From: Triops longicaudatus
Lineage: Eukaryota > Arthropoda > Branchiopoda > Notostraca > Triopsidae
Reading direction: 5' to 3'
Length of the DNA: 64,000 bases
Assembly (NCBI GenBank): GCA_022885665.1
Contig: JAGQDJ010000143.1
Span: 62,001-126,000 of the forward strand
Shown here in pieces: positions 47,301-60,800 of the stretch (the stretch's first letter is position 1; every line of letters starts with the position of its first letter). The notes under the pieces were generated by a model that made no database searches, was not told where the DNA came from, and saw only the letters and a list, made by a program, of their open reading frames with translations. Made by a program: the position numbers and the translations under genes.

Positions 47301-49361
47301 TGTAAAGCATGTATTCCTATAGTAGCAATTACGACTAATACGTACAAATTTCCCGTTTCCCTGTGAGCACGCACAGTGAAATTTGGGTGTAATTCATCCC
47401 TTTAGCTCGGCAGAGTTCGGCTCGGCTGGAGCTGAGCCAATAGCCAGTCTCGAGCCAAGCAATGTAACGAACTATGCCAATTCAATCTAAACCAATTGCA
47501 GAACTAGTTTCGGCGCTATGACACTAGAGCTCCAAATGAAGTATGAGTTTCTGTGGCTTCCCGATTGTAAAAGAAACTTTCACTTTGCGATTAGAATTCG
47601 TTATTGAAGGCGGATACTCAAATCAGCTTTGATCCGGACCAAACAGTAGGCAATCAGACAAGGAAGTTAGGAAGTTGAAAATGCTTCAAAAGCCTCAGGA
47701 AACATTGCTAATCTGACTCTTGCAAACTCTTGTAACATGAGTTACTGGAAGTGGGACGAATGCGTCGAGCCTAATAGTCCAATTTTGCACCTTTGCATTG
47801 CGAATAGAAACGTGACCGTTTCGCCTGGTAATGTTTCTTCCGCAATGGCATCATTTTTACACGTTGAAACGGCGTGAAAAGAGCCCTATAGTCCATCAAA
47901 TACTGCAGAAGGAGAATTTCCTCGTTTCTCAGAATGTTCAGTTCGGAAAACAATTGAATGAATAAATAATCAACAGACCGATTTTTACACCAAGATCGAG
48001 ATCAGTAGAAATTCCTAGAAGCAATCTAAAAGTCAAGATTTTTCAAATCCGCAAGATTGATGCCTATGATACGTAGGACAGGTTCAGGTCTCGACAAGAC
48101 AAATCAGCTGCATCTCTACTTCCAGTAAAAGAAATGCCCTCAAAACAACCACACTAGCTAAGCATGTTAAGACTACATTCCAGCTACCACGGAAGCTCGT
48201 ACCCATGATGGAGGTAAGGGGGTTAACCACATTACCAAATGACAAACTCTCTTTGACAAAGGTAGATCCGCGTTGTGAACGGTGTTCAGCATTTTTTCTT
48301 ATGCAGATAAGCCTTATGAACATACGAACTATTGCGAGTACATGCTGCAAAGTATAACGGTACCATACACCAAGTGGCGTCAAACAGTGTAGTCAGGTAT
48401 AGCACAACATTGGCAGCTCAGAATGCGCTAAATCTGGTTCAGGAAGCAACATTACTGTTTGTTTGTACTTCGGCGCTTGTGAGAAATACGACGGCTGACT
48501 ATTGGCTTAGAGCCCTTTTTCACGGTGTCACGTGGTTTCAGATGGACATGTGCTAACCTTGCCAGCTAAAAAAGCTGACAAGGCGAGGCGTGGATATGGA
48601 AAAGAGAAAAACGGAATGAGGAGGCTGGAAAAAAGGCTCAACTTTCAATCAACCCCGTCGTTTCGCCGGATCCTGCGTTAGTGTAGAGCGAAACTTGCCC
48701 TAGTCACATTGGCTTCAGTCCCGCGTGGTTAGTTTCTTTTTTTTTAACTTTTCCTCTTCCCTTGATAAGCGCAGAGCATTTTATGAGAACTAGCGTAATT
48801 AGATGCGTTGAACAGGTTTCTGAGACAGTTGCCTTAAGTGGTTTGTACGCTTTCACTTTTAACGTAAATGTAGGGTTAAAATTATCAACTTTTGTTCCTC
48901 TTTTACTTCGTTACGTACAACTACTACGGTAAGATTGTCAAGTGGTCTTTTATTAATAGAACCTGTGACGTGCGGACTTTAACATTATTATACGATCGTG
49001 AGACCGGGCTCCAGCCTACTATTAAAAGCATTTCTTTTTACCGTGTTAATAAATTCTGGCACTAGGACTAGTTTCTTCTACGGGACATATTGTGCCAGAA
49101 CTTTCTAGCCACCGTAATATAAGACAGTCACGTAGCCACTGCAGTCGTGGTAACGTATTTGAATTGTAAAACACACTGAAGAGCGCCACTTCGCTATTTT
49201 AAGCGTTTTAATTGAGTTCCTCTGATGTGCTGTGCTTTTCCAATGTGTTACTTTTGAAAAGCATTATTTTTTTGTGAATCTTGGCACCCTTAGAGCTCGT
49301 TAAATTTTTCTTTTTCTGCTTTTTTATTTTAGGGTAAGATCTCTGCCAGTTTAGGTGCAAA
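44392..49361. other. gene-poor spacer (5 kb)
   Basis: The KIF4 promoter lies at the left end and the 5' end of the dehydrogenase gene at the right end. Between them no open frame has splice partners or family resemblance, and no inverted-end element was noticed. Distal regulatory DNA or old transposon relics cannot be excluded. Confidence 0.5.
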
Positions 49362-51075
49362 ATGGGTGAGCCAAGTCAAACGGTGCCATGGGGCATTTCT
49401 TGCCGATTTATCATAACTGCCGTTATTTACCTAATTATTAGCATCTGTGTGCATTTCGTCTTCGATACGAGTATTGCCGGGCCGTTTGTGTTACTTTCGG
49501 CTGTGGCACTTCCACCCGTCATTTTCTTATCTTATTTACAGGTAAGAGTTGTGTAAGTCGACAGAAAAGTATGATAGCCGATGTTTATTTCCCAGGTGAG
49601 GATTTTTAAGCTTTTATTCACTTTAATAGGTATCGCCTCAAGATAAAGCTGTATTCATTACTGGATGCGATTCCGGTTTCGGCCATGCGTTGGCACGTTA
49701 TCTTCACCGAATGGTAGTTTTTTCTTTCTTCCACCAAATATTCTCTTTCACAAGTCCAGATTTCTTTACAACGTATTTCATAAGTTCCTATAAACTCCTT
49801 ATTTACCCATTCGTAAAGATGACTACTTAAATCTAAATGCTTTTACAAGGACTTGTAGAGCTTTATACGGCTTCCATTGCACAGTACGTCAGTTGTAATA
49901 AGTCGGTTTGAGAAACCTGAAATGACAAAGCAATGAGCTGGTGAATATTAGTTTAAGACGTTTGAAATTATAAGGGTTACATTGTGTTCGCCGGATGTTT
50001 ATTTGCTGATAACGATGGGGAAGGTGCCAAGGCTTTGCGAGCCGAAGGAGAAGGCACTGACCGATTGCATGTCATACAATTGGACGTAACATCAGATGCT
50101 CAAGTTAGTCGCGCTGCCGACATTGTCAAAGGCATCCTTCCGCCGACTGCATCGGGTAAAGCTTTACACAATACACGTCATCTCTATAGTAACACGTAAT
50201 TTGTCGATAGGATTATGGGCTGTGGTTAACAATGCTGGTCTCTCAACTTTTGGTGAAGTTGAATGGGTAACCTTGGAGACCTACCAGCGTATGGCTTCCG
50301 TTAATTTGTTCGGCACCATTCGAGTCACCAAGGCATTCTTGCCTTTAGTTCGCAAAGCTCAAGGTAAGTTGCCCGATTCGCTAAACTTACCAGTAAATAC
50401 TATAAAGCAAGTATAATTAACGAAAGTGCATAAAAGAAACAAAGTCGGGGATATCAAATAAAAATACCGATGACTTGTTCGTTAATAGGTCGTGTCATCA
50501 ACGTGGCTTCCATGATGGGCCGTATGGGTATCGCTGGACGTTCTCCTTACTGTGTCACCAAATGGGGTGTCGAAGGCTTCTCCGATTGCCTCCGCAGGGA
50601 AATGAAACGTTTCGGGGTCAAGATTATTACGGTTGAACCCGGAAACTTTATTGCAGGTAACAAAGTTTGATACTTGTTCCAATAGATCCGTTACGAAAAC
50701 GGTTAATTCTTTTTCTTTGAAGGTACTGCCTTGTATAGCGGAGATATGGTCAAAAAGCTAGCCAACTCCATGTGGGAAGGTTTGTCCGAAGAAGCTCAGC
50801 GTGCCTACACTCGAGAGTACTTCGACGCTCGAGTTAAGATTATGGAAAGCTACACAGCTGGAGGAGTAAGGACGAATTTGCTTCTAGTTTTTTTTCTAAT
50901 ATTAATTCTTTATCCGTAGGTAGTGAGTATTACTCCAGTAGTTACAGCACTATCCGATGCCGTTACACGAGCTTTTCCTATGAGTCGCTATCAGCCAATG
51001 GCCCCTATGGAATACGTTAAAGTTTATACCGCCTCGTTTGCTCCCGATTGGGTTTTTGACAACATTTTTGCATAA
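49362..51075 (+). CDS. short-chain dehydrogenase of the BDH1/retinol dehydrogenase-like group
   Basis: NAD(P)-dependent oxidoreductase, closest in my reading to D-beta-hydroxybutyrate dehydrogenase BDH1 (SDR9C). Exons 49362-49541, 49630-49713, 49975-50155, 50211-50363, 50489-50656, 50723-50865 and 50920-51075 close to 354 residues. An N-terminal membrane segment (FIITAVIYLIISICVHFVF and a second stretch) precedes the Rossmann fold. Motifs: cofactor loop TGCDSGFGHALA, VNNAGLSTFGEVEW, SLETYK-like TLETYQRMASVNLFG, catalytic Ser in NVASMMGRMG, YCVTKWGVE with the YxxxK pair, and VEPGNFIAGTALY. The N-terminal anchor and arthropod context leave retinol or 17-beta-hydroxysteroid activity possible, so substrate and compartment are not fixed. 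No symbol is assigned for that reason. Confidence 0.93.
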
Positions 51076-52440
51076 AACAATACTGAAATGAAAAGCGTCT
51101 GCTGAATAGAATAACAAAATATTAACTGCCTATTCTAAAGAAATTCTCGTTTACTAATGAGCTATGGAATAGACTATGTGGACGCATCTTATAGTTGCTG
51201 CTCATAGCAGTTTAATGTACTTAAGCCGCTCCATTTCCGATGTATGTTTTGTGCCTTTCGCGAAGCTACGATTTAGGAAGATTTGGTGTTGCGGAGCCGT
51301 GATCCAGTAAAATTAGCATTGAAAGTTTTCAGATTGTACTCGTCTAGATCTAATAAATATTCTGATGAATTGCCTGAAAATGTCAATTGATTTCGTACGA
51401 AAACCGTTTCTTCCGCCCTACAATAACAAGATTCGTTTAACGGATTGAGTGTTAACGTGTGGTACGCAATGTACAAACATTTTTATGGCATTTTAAAACA
51501 CACTACAAAACTACAGATTAAAAAAAGACTCAAAAATGTCTATAGAAAACCAGAACTGATAAGGCCTCTGATAAGGCCTCTGCACAATTACATATTTTTC
51601 TTTCCTTAGCAAAATAGAATATCGTTATAACAAACGCTGGGAACCTTATAAACATAGTAAGTATACTCGAAGTTCATTACATCTGAAATTTTTCTTATGC
51701 GTTTTACACAACTTCGAGGCCTTCTAAACCGTATTCTATTGCCAACATTGATTAAAAAGGATTCATTATAAGGAGTTCTACTGTATTCTTATTATTTATC
51801 GTGATCGAAGTGTTATTTCAGCTTCTTGCCATCAATGTGTATAAAAACATAGACGATATCGCGACAGGTATAGTGTTAAATATATGAAAAGGACACATAG
51901 CGGCCGAGAGTGCACTTCGTATCCACGTGCAAGAACTCGTTTTAGTGTTGATCCCGACTACACTTTGATACCAGTCAACTGGACTAGTCAAGCTATTACG
52001 TCAAGCGACAATAAAATATTTTAGTGCGATAAAGGTCTTCATCCGCAAAGTAACACTTACATGACTGTCGCATAATTTTGAAATTTATTCCCTTATTATT
52101 TGAAGAAATTATGTGGCAGTTTTCTAACGCAAATAACATAAAACGTTTTCTTTCGTAAGTCACATTCCAAGCCTTTGACGCCTCACCAACCACGAGCGGC
52201 GAGTAGTCATTCCTCGTATTTGAAATTGGCGCTTCAAATCAGGTATCTCCAATACGTCAAAACAGAACTATACAAGACTTGGAAATTTATTTTTACTTTT
52301 AGTTTACGAGTATTAATTTAAATTAAATTATAATTAAATTGTTTAAGTTTTCAATTAAGCTATTGTTTTACAAATATTTTCTTTTTAATAGCAAGTTTAT
52401 ATCCCAGAAAGTTGAAGCTCTCTTCTGACTCATTGTGTCT
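51076..52440. other. intergenic spacer upstream of RPL13A
   Basis: No gene was recognised. A 13-bp direct repeat (GATAAGGCCTCTG twice) lies near 51560. Confidence 0.4.
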
Positions 52441-52441
52441 G

Positions 52442-52450
52442 CTTCCTTTC
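52442..52450 (+). promoter_or_regulatory. candidate 5'-TOP tract of RPL13A
   Basis: The pyrimidine run CTTCCTTTC lies 10 nt before the ATG of the ribosomal protein gene. A C followed by pyrimidines is the usual mRNA start of such genes and couples translation to growth signalling. The true cap site cannot be seen here. Confidence 0.5.
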
Positions 52451-52460
52451 GTTGGCCAAG

Positions 52461-53881
52461 ATGCCGGGCCTTAAAGACAAGGTATATTATCCGTGGATTT
52501 TTATTAATTTCAACGAGTTACCGTGCTTAAATTTGTGCTTCATTTTGTTGCATATTCAACAGACCGTGTTTCTTTTCGATTCATCTATTAATTATTTCAA
52601 GAATTCCGTCCAAAATGTGTAACTTTCTTATGTTGTGCCATGTGTTCAGCGTGGTCGTAGGATGAGGATGAACACTAGTATCACGCGTAAAGTTAATAAA
52701 CTTTTCTTTCTTCTTGCAGCCAATTGTGATCGATGGTAAAGAGCATTTGATGGGCCGTTTGGCTGCAGTTGTAGCCAAGGCTCTGCTCAATGGACACAAA
52801 GTTGTTGTAGTCCGCGCTGAAGAGATCAACATCTCCGGCACCTTCTACAGGTAATGCATTTCCTGTCTAAGGTTTATTTAGCTAGAGAGCCTTGTTTATG
52901 ATTGCGATCCATTATAAAGCTACATGTCTTGCCGAAATTGTAATTATGCTTGTCTATGATGATATCCAAACACCACTTACAAGAGCCCTGATTGATTGAA
53001 TTTCTACCATGCACTACCAACTGAGGACAAGCTCAATAAATAGTTTTTCAATCTGCCCATGTCGTAGTGGCATATTTTAACGTTTGCCTTTATTTTCTTG
53101 TCGTAGGAACAAACTCAAGTTCTTGCGTTTCCTGAAGAAGAGATGTAACGTCAATCCCGCACGTGGTCCCTTCCACCACCGCGCGCCTAGCAAGATTTTC
53201 AAGCGCGCTGTTCGAGGTTAGTATTTCGTTAACAATATTGCTATTAAAACTTGCAAACACTATTATGATGATAAACTTACACCACACTTTATGACGGGAA
53301 ATGATTTATTTTCTTTATCATGCACTACCAACTGAGGCCCTCCTTTGTCGTGTTGAACATTTGATATTTTAGAGTTGGTTAATAACGACGTGTCTTGTTG
53401 CAGGTATGTTGCCCTACAAAATCCACCGTGGTCGTCAAGCTTTGAAGAGCCTCCGCGCCTACGAAGGAGTACCCCCTCAGTACCAGAAGATCAAGAAGCA
53501 AGTCGCTCCTCATTGCTTGAGGTCTATCTGCCTTGCTCCTGGTCGCAAGGTGAGTGTTCTGGATTAAAAAACAAAAGTCAGCAGAAACTTACGAATTTGT
53601 TAATCTCGTCACAGTACTGCCGATTGGGCCGTCTGTCCCACGAAGTTGGCTGGAAATACCAGGACGTTATTGCCACCCTTGAAGCCAAGCGCAAGGTCAA
53701 GGGAGCTGTTGCGTACAAAAAGAAGAAGCAATTGCGGGTAGGATTTTTTTTAAGCTATACAGTGTAACGATTTTGTAATTTTCTTTCTCTTCCCCAGGTA
53801 TTGCGAGTCAAGGCCACTGAAAAAGTTGCCTCTCAGGTTGCTCCTCACCAGCAACTTGTGGAATCTTTGGGTTACAAATAA
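52461..53881 (+). CDS. RPL13A: 60S ribosomal protein L13a (uL13)
   Basis: Structural protein of the large ribosomal subunit. Exons 52461-52481, 52720-52850, 53107-53216, 53404-53549, 53615-53737 and 53798-53881 close to 204 residues (human 203). Family sequence is continuous: IDGKEHLMGRLAAVVAKALL, RCNVNPARGPFHHRAPSKIF, HRGRQALKSLRAYEGVPP, APGRKYCRLGRLSHEVGWKY. The short first exon MPGLKDK and a six-exon layout are usual. Introns 2 and 3 carry C/D box snoRNA sequences, as in vertebrate RPL13A, which hosts U32-U35. Expression should be high and constitutive. Confidence 0.97.
52948..53032 (+). ncRNA. SNORD33: C/D box snoRNA, U33-like, in RPL13A intron 2
   Basis: A perfect 7-bp terminal stem (GCTTGTC/GACAAGC) encloses C box ATGATGA (52956-52962) and D box CTGA (53021-53024), with internal D'/C' candidates CTGA and TGATTGA. 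The guide before D reads CCATGCACTACCAA, which can pair with the conserved 18S rRNA segment TTGGTGGTGCATGG with one G-U pair. The fifth base before D then faces a U, as expected for U33 (human 18S Um1326, recalled from memory). The host intron also fits. Confidence 0.85.
53260..53340 (+). ncRNA. second U33-like C/D snoRNA candidate in RPL13A intron 3
   Basis: C box ATGATGA (53265-53271) and D box CTGA (53332-53335) have the same guide, CATGCACTACCAACTGAGG, as the copy in intron 2. The interior differs, and I see no good terminal stem around the boxes. It may be a diverged duplicate or a second functional copy. Confidence 0.6.
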
Positions 53882-54829
53882 GCGAAGCACTGTTGTGAGC
53901 CTTATATATGACATCTTACGCAAATACAACATCTTTTGCCAAGGCTGGTGCACTCAAACATTACGTGTCCTTAAATCATTTCACAGATTCATCGTTTGTT
54001 TTTGAGCCCACGTTAGATTAGCAAAGCTGATGAAAGTTCAGATATGATTATCACAGATAACAAGCAGTTCGTTTAACCTTTTATTCTATAAAGCCCATGA
54101 AGCAAACAATATTCCAGAAAAAGTTTCACTAAATAGTAAAATTTTACTGCACCGACTGGTGTCCACGCGCAGCCCCCATATATCCTTGATTGTTTCAGAT
54201 ACATCTCTCGATATCCTGCAATTCAACTATTCCGTTCATATTTATCGTTCGCTCTTCACTTAAATGTTGAATTCAGCGTCCGCGAAGGTTTCATCTACCA
54301 ATTGTACGATAATGGCTTAATGAGCCCGGATGACTCACTCTATTTAGTTCAATCGCAAGTTGTTAGTCAATCACTTCCGACTTGATTTATGTTAGTTCTC
54401 CGAACAACTATGCAATTTAGAGTGCAAAAGGCTCCTTTTTTCAGAAGCTCAGTAATATAGTTTGACGAGTTCTCTACTCTATTTGAGAAGGTCACAAAAA
54501 AGCGAGTACACAAACAAGAAAAGTTAGAAGGGCTTTGCATAAATCCTGACAATGACTGTTCTTCGACTACACTTTTGTCTCTTAGCCGGACCGATTTCAA
54601 CCAATACTATTTAAGCAGCTCGAGCTTGTAAAGGTCCGTTGGGAACAAGGTTCTTTACACGAGAGCAAGTTTCTGAACATTCTGTTTGACACTTTCGTCG
54701 TTCATAGTTCGCGCGGGGGGATTCCAATTTTTTCTTTGTTTACTGGAAAGGAAAATGGCGGTGCAGTGTTTTGTTTTTTGATGATTGCTTATGAGTACGA
54801 TCTTTGTACTGCAAAAATACTTGCTGAAA
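53882..54829. other. intergenic spacer between RPL13A and CNK
   Basis: Nothing recognisable beyond the flanking untranslated regions. Confidence 0.4.
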
Positions 54830-57800
54830 ATGGCCTACTATGTAAATATTGAAGAATGGAAGCCTGAGCAAGTAGCAGATTGGATGCGAGGTAAAAATGT
54901 GCCATGTTTACGTCGAGAAAATACCTCTGAAGCATCAATGAGTCATAATTTGAATTTTTGTTTACTTCCGCACGGTGGAAAGTATTAATTCCGTTTTGAG
55001 TAGGTTTGGATGACGCTTTGCTGCCGTATTCACATTATTTCATCAACAGTAATATCGACGGCCAAAGATTGTTGACTTTAACCGTGGACGATTTCATAGA
55101 TTTGCATGTAGACAGGCTGGGGCATCAAGAACTACTGTTAGAAGCTATTGATTTGCTAACTAACTTCGTAAGTGGCGTGGACAACGCGTCGTTTATCCTC
55201 GTAATAATTTTTTGTGTATTTCTTTAGCATTATAACCTCGACAAAGAGAATTTACAGTTCATCGCACTCAAATTAGGCAGTAAGGCTCGAAGTCTTTATA
55301 ACGAATTGAAACATACCGTACCGTCTAATGACGGTAAACCGGAAAGAGTAACCACAGCTACCCTTTCAGCTGTAGGTGACGTCATTTTATCCGTTAAATA
55401 TTTGATCTCCTGGCTTGACAGGTAAAAACATGCCGAAGTATTTGTTTACATTCAAACATATCCCACATTTTGCTTTTTTTAATTGTCTTTTTTTTTGCGT
55501 AGAACGCCGTTTCAAGGACAAGAGCCATATTTTCAGCTGAAAAGTACTTTATTACGGATTAGCGTGGAATTAGCGACAAATGCACAGCGAGACTTGTTTG
55601 CTGAAGAGCCGGTGGAGGTCATTAAGCAAGCTTGCCAAAAGTTAGCAACTTTAGCGGATAATATCATTCAAGACTATCAGGATCCTTTGATTCTCCAGCC
55701 AGCATCCTTAGATGTGGCCACAATCAAGAAAAAACCTGAAGATGATTTGGTAACTCCTCCTGGGGACCAACTTGACTACTGGGTTCAGGTTCCTTTTTTC
55801 CCCATTCTCTCTGCTTGGCTTACGCTTTTCTATATATTACTTTTCTTTTCATATTTTCTTTAATTATTTAAAACATCTACTCAAAGAACATGAAAAAATG
55901 AGAAAAGAATATGTAACGTTAATGCATTCAGGCTTCCTTATGTAATGTGACTTCAGTGGATGTTATTCGTCTTTCTTTAGGGAATGCATATTCAAACGTC
56001 GTATAATGGAATTCATGTGATTGGCGGCGTGAAATTCCAAAGTCCTGCTCACCAATGCGGCAAAATCGAAGAAGGAGATGAAATCGTTCAGGTCAATTAC
56101 CAAACGGTGGTGGGTTGGCAGCAAAAGAAACTGCGGGCAGCGATGCTGGAGAATCCTACTAAGATTATCCTCACGTTAAAGAAGCGTCCTCGGCATTCTA
56201 CCAATTTTGGCCAGATTTATGTCAAGCCGTATCGTTTGCCAAGCAAGAAACGCGATAATTACTTCCGTTGGCACGAAGGCCTGCCACCTTCGCCTCGACC
56301 GGACATACTTATCGTGCCACCAGTTGAAACCGCCCCACCCCCGTAAGACAAAAGCATATACAAGCGAAGAAAATATAAATGAAAAAAAAGGAGAATATCT
56401 TGTGACAAGTCTGCCATAAATATCCTTTTTTACTTCATTTTAGAGCTGTCGTCGCAGCGGTGCCAGACTTGAATACCGAAAACGGTGACAGTGACGTGGA
56501 CGATGATAGTTTCTTGCCGGAAGGAGACATGGATTTGGGTGGACAAGGTGGTGCAGGAGCTGTGTCACCCACAAGTGTACGGTTATACCTGCCCAAGCCA
56601 CGACTCAGTATCCAAAGACGAGCTACAGTCACGGGAGCCAGTCCTACGTCGTCTCGACCTCCTTTGAATATCGAACAGGTAAAAAGGCAACGGAAAAGGA
56701 TTTTAAAAGCTTTTTAAATTACGGAGAATAAAATCTGTATTAGCATCCATAATACATGCTAACTTGTTTTCCATTGCTAACACTTGTACCTCAAAGGCGG
56801 TCATGGAAAGGAGGTAAATTATCGATCACCAGTTTTAATTTTTCCCGTCTTTTTGTGTTTGAACTTTGTTATTTTGGGTGAATTTTTTGTCTCCTTTTTC
56901 ATTCCGTTGAGTTTTTTTTCGTCATGCTTATGAATTTCTTATAGTTTCTTTTTTTTTTGTTATTTTCGTTTTTTTTCTCTATAGTTTTATTCTCTAGGTC
57001 TTTTCTATTTTTCTTTTTTGCATTATTTACCTTCCGTTTTATTTTATTTATTTTTTTGCACACATTTTTTCTTCTTCCTTTTGTACTTAGAGTATGGAAT
57101 TGTTGCAATTAATTTGCTTTTGTTATATTTACGAAACATTGTAGTTCTGGAAAGAAATCAAACGCGAACATCTGAGCCGGACATCCAATGATTCATCTCA
57201 AGGCGAGGATTTTCCCCGCCCTCACAGCTCAGTGGATTCTTACATTAAGCGCTCGCCTCTCGCCGCCCCTTCTTCATCGTCTCTTACTTCAACATCCACT
57301 TCCGTTTCTGTTTCCCTTCCTGTCAGCCCAGAAGAAGAGTCTGCTTTAATTCGTTACCCAAAGAAAGAAAGAAGTCCTAAACTTGACGAAAATATCCGGC
57401 CGGTGACTTGTATCGGTTCTCAGACGCAAGTAGAAGCTCGGGCGGATCATTTCGTGAAAAAACAGTTCGAAGGCAAACGCGTTGCGTCCAAAGAAGATTT
57501 GCTGTTGGAAACCAGTGCGGAAACTAACACGGTGGCGGTAACAGCCACGGCTTCTTCACCCCCAGCGAGAAAAATTTCCCAAGAACGCCCTAAATTGGAC
57601 AAAAGCCAAAGTACTCCCGCCTACGATGTCACAACTGATCCTAATGACCCTAATTCCTTTGAAAACAAATTGCAAGAATTGAAACAACGTAAAACGAGCC
57701 GCATTGAAGAAGCTGTTGATGATGACGATACAAGTAAGTTGGTATACGATGAGTCGAGGTTGCGTTTCCTGAAATTCTTTCCGATGTTATGGAGAAAAAT

Positions 57801-60800
57801 TCTTACTTTTTTACCATTTTGTGTTTTATTTTCAAAGTTTTAATTCTGGACAATGCGTTGTTCGATATTTTAATAATAATAATAATGATATTCGCAGAAA
57901 TGTGTAACGTAACAAAAGAACAAAATTAAGACTTCATTAATTATTGAATTGCCAGACGAAATAATTTTTATGCATTTTCTTGTTTGCTGTTAAATATCTC
58001 GTTGATTACTCTCGGGAGAACTGCAAAATCTGATCTCCGTTGATTAATCACTTTTATTTACTACTGTAGCGACATATGTTCTCTGTGATTTTTGCCCCTG
58101 TTTATTTTATGATTTCTGGATGTTTCAGGTGTTTTGAAAATTATTTATTGGTTTATATTACAGAAGAGCCGAAGTCACCAAAACCAGCATTGCCACCGAG
58201 AAAAGACCGTCCACGTAATTCAGAAAGTGACACAAAGCCCGAAATGGCGTCAAGCCCCAGTATGCAAGATTTATCCAACAATAACGTGACGGCATCACCG
58301 CCAGTTGAAAGTAATTAAGCTCGTTTAAGGTCGCGCCTTGAAGGTTTTGATTTATTCCTGACTTGCTTTGTTGAGTGTTGTTTGTTTAAAAATGAAGCTT
58401 GGCTTTCTTTTATTTTTTAAAAAAGCAAGAGAATGATGCTTGAGTCTTGTTATGAGCTTGCTTATGAGTTGCTTTGTTCTTTCTTTCTTCGTTTGGCCTT
58501 GTCTTTGGCGACGTTGTGTGCGACATTCTGGCGTCCGTTGTCAGGCACAATTACTGGATCCGCTACGAGTCCACGCCCAAACTTACCACTTCATCAGTTG
58601 GGTCTCAGGCCGCAAGAAATCCGAGATTTAATTCGTCGAGGGTTATGGCCCTTGATGACCCAAGAAACTCCCTTGACTGAAGATGACAAAGGTGAGAGGG
58701 TTTTGCGCCACACTTGTTGCTTTTTTTGTGCATTGTGATTTCTCGGTGACTTGATATTTCTCAGTGACTTGGTGTTGAAAACCATAAATGTTATGTTTGA
58801 AATGTATGTATAGGTGTGCCGACCTTAACGCGAGTAACCAGACTCAATTCCAACTTCCAACCAGTACCAGGAAGCACGGTACCACGAATTGCTCCTTCCT
58901 TATTAGCGTACCAAGCGGCTACCGTACCAGAAGAAGAAGTTCACGTACACTTACCACCACCAAAGTCCACAGTTCGTAGCCCTGTCATTGGCACTATTGG
59001 TAGAAATACAGGTAAAGCGAAAAGGCTGTATTAATTATCAGCACCAGCGTAGAAAAAGACTAGTCTACAAATTCCTAAATATAAGAATTCTTATTTTTAA
59101 AAATGCATGAATAAACTGTTCACGTCTTCTTTTGATTTGCAGGCGTTCGTTGTGCTTGTCTGTTGTTACGTATGTTTAGTTTGACCACTTTCCTGAAGAT
59201 ACAGAGAATTGTTCTTTAAAAGCAAAATTTTCTTCAGTAGCGATTTTCTGTCATAAAGCTGTTAATTTTTAGTTCCATTAATATACATTTTGTGTACTGA
59301 ATAACTAAGCCGCTTTGTGCTGGCATTCTCCCTCATTTTCTATTATTTGTTCCGAAATGGGTGTATAGGGGGAAGGCGTGTCGCGTGTAAGGAATTGGGA
59401 GAAGGCGATCATCAAGGCTGGCTTTATAGGCGGAGACAAGCCCGTGGGTTTTTGTCGGGTCCAAGGTGGATCAAACGCTGGTTTGTGCTGAAGAAGAGCA
59501 CTTTGTACGGCTATCGAGATACGGAGGTAATGACGAAATTCACTTAACAAAGGAATGAATCTCTTTTCTTACATAATTTTGTACTTCATTTTCCTTACAG
59601 GATCAGAAAGCTGAAAGTTTGATCTGTTTACCAGGATTTAGTGGTACGGTGGCCACGGAAGTGAAATCCAAGAAATTTGCCTTCAAATTGTTCAATGCCA
59701 GTACGACGTTTTATTTTGCTTGCGAGACCCAACAAGAATTGGAGAAATGGTTAAGCACCATTGCAGCCTCCGTTGCTCACGTACACACAGATAGTCCCTC
59801 ACGGGATTATAATATTTCTGTTTTGACCAAAAGTATGCATTTTAATACGATATTAGCCCTTATTTCTTTGGAATGGATGTGAAACTTTTTAACGATCTTC
59901 GTTCTTGAAGGCTCAGCAGCTTATTATAGTGAAACGGATGAAGAGTCTGTCGACGGAAGTGACGGAAGCCGAGCGTCCTCCAGATTAGCTGGGTCTCCAA
60001 TGGATAATTCAAAGTCATACAAGTAAACCTTAAGCTTCCGTTTTTTGTATGTTTGTTTCCACGAGTGTCTAATGTTTACGTAGCTTTTCTCATGTAGGCC
60101 TATTATTTTTTTTCACCCAGTTTAGATGGTTTAAGTTAAGGTATTTGTTTGTAATTTATTTATTTATCGTACAACTTGAAACATAATAATATTGCATGAA
60201 CGTTTATTTGTTTTGTCATGGGGATCTTCAATCCATATTTTGTTTTCATTTGTTTATTTTCATGTTGTACTGAAAGCTTTAAAACTTTCCATTCATATAA
60301 CGAACTTTTTGACGTAAGCGTGTACGGTTTAGCCTGTATATTGCTTAGCCATTTATGGATAAGAGGGAGTCTACAGTATTGTGTTGTTCTTAGTTAATTT
60401 CTTTACATTAATCAGCGGTCAAACTTCATTAATCTTTCCTCGTTACAAAGAATGAAAACAACCTTTGTTCGTTTTAATTGTTGCTTATGATGTAACCATA
60501 CGAGATTTCTCAAGGCCATTCGGAGAGATTAGCCGGAATCCAGTTTTTATCTTCATCACTAGGCTACTTTGTAACCATTAATTGTCATAATCGTTAGCAT
60601 TAAAATTTAAGCAACAATTTATTTACCGCTGGGTTCAACTATTATTTTAGAACATTTCCATGAGTTAAGTGGCATGTTCTTCCTGTGTGCATTTCGTCGA
60701 CTCCATACGCACTTCGAAAATTGTTTTTTTTTTCTGCCTTAATGCGACTTTTACGTCTGTTTTAGGTACCATAGAGGTAGTAATACGCTTGGGCGGAGTA

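Noticed and set aside
56899..57108. Lys/Asn-rich minus-strand frame in CNK intron
   Set aside because: T-rich intron sequence read backwards; low complexity only.
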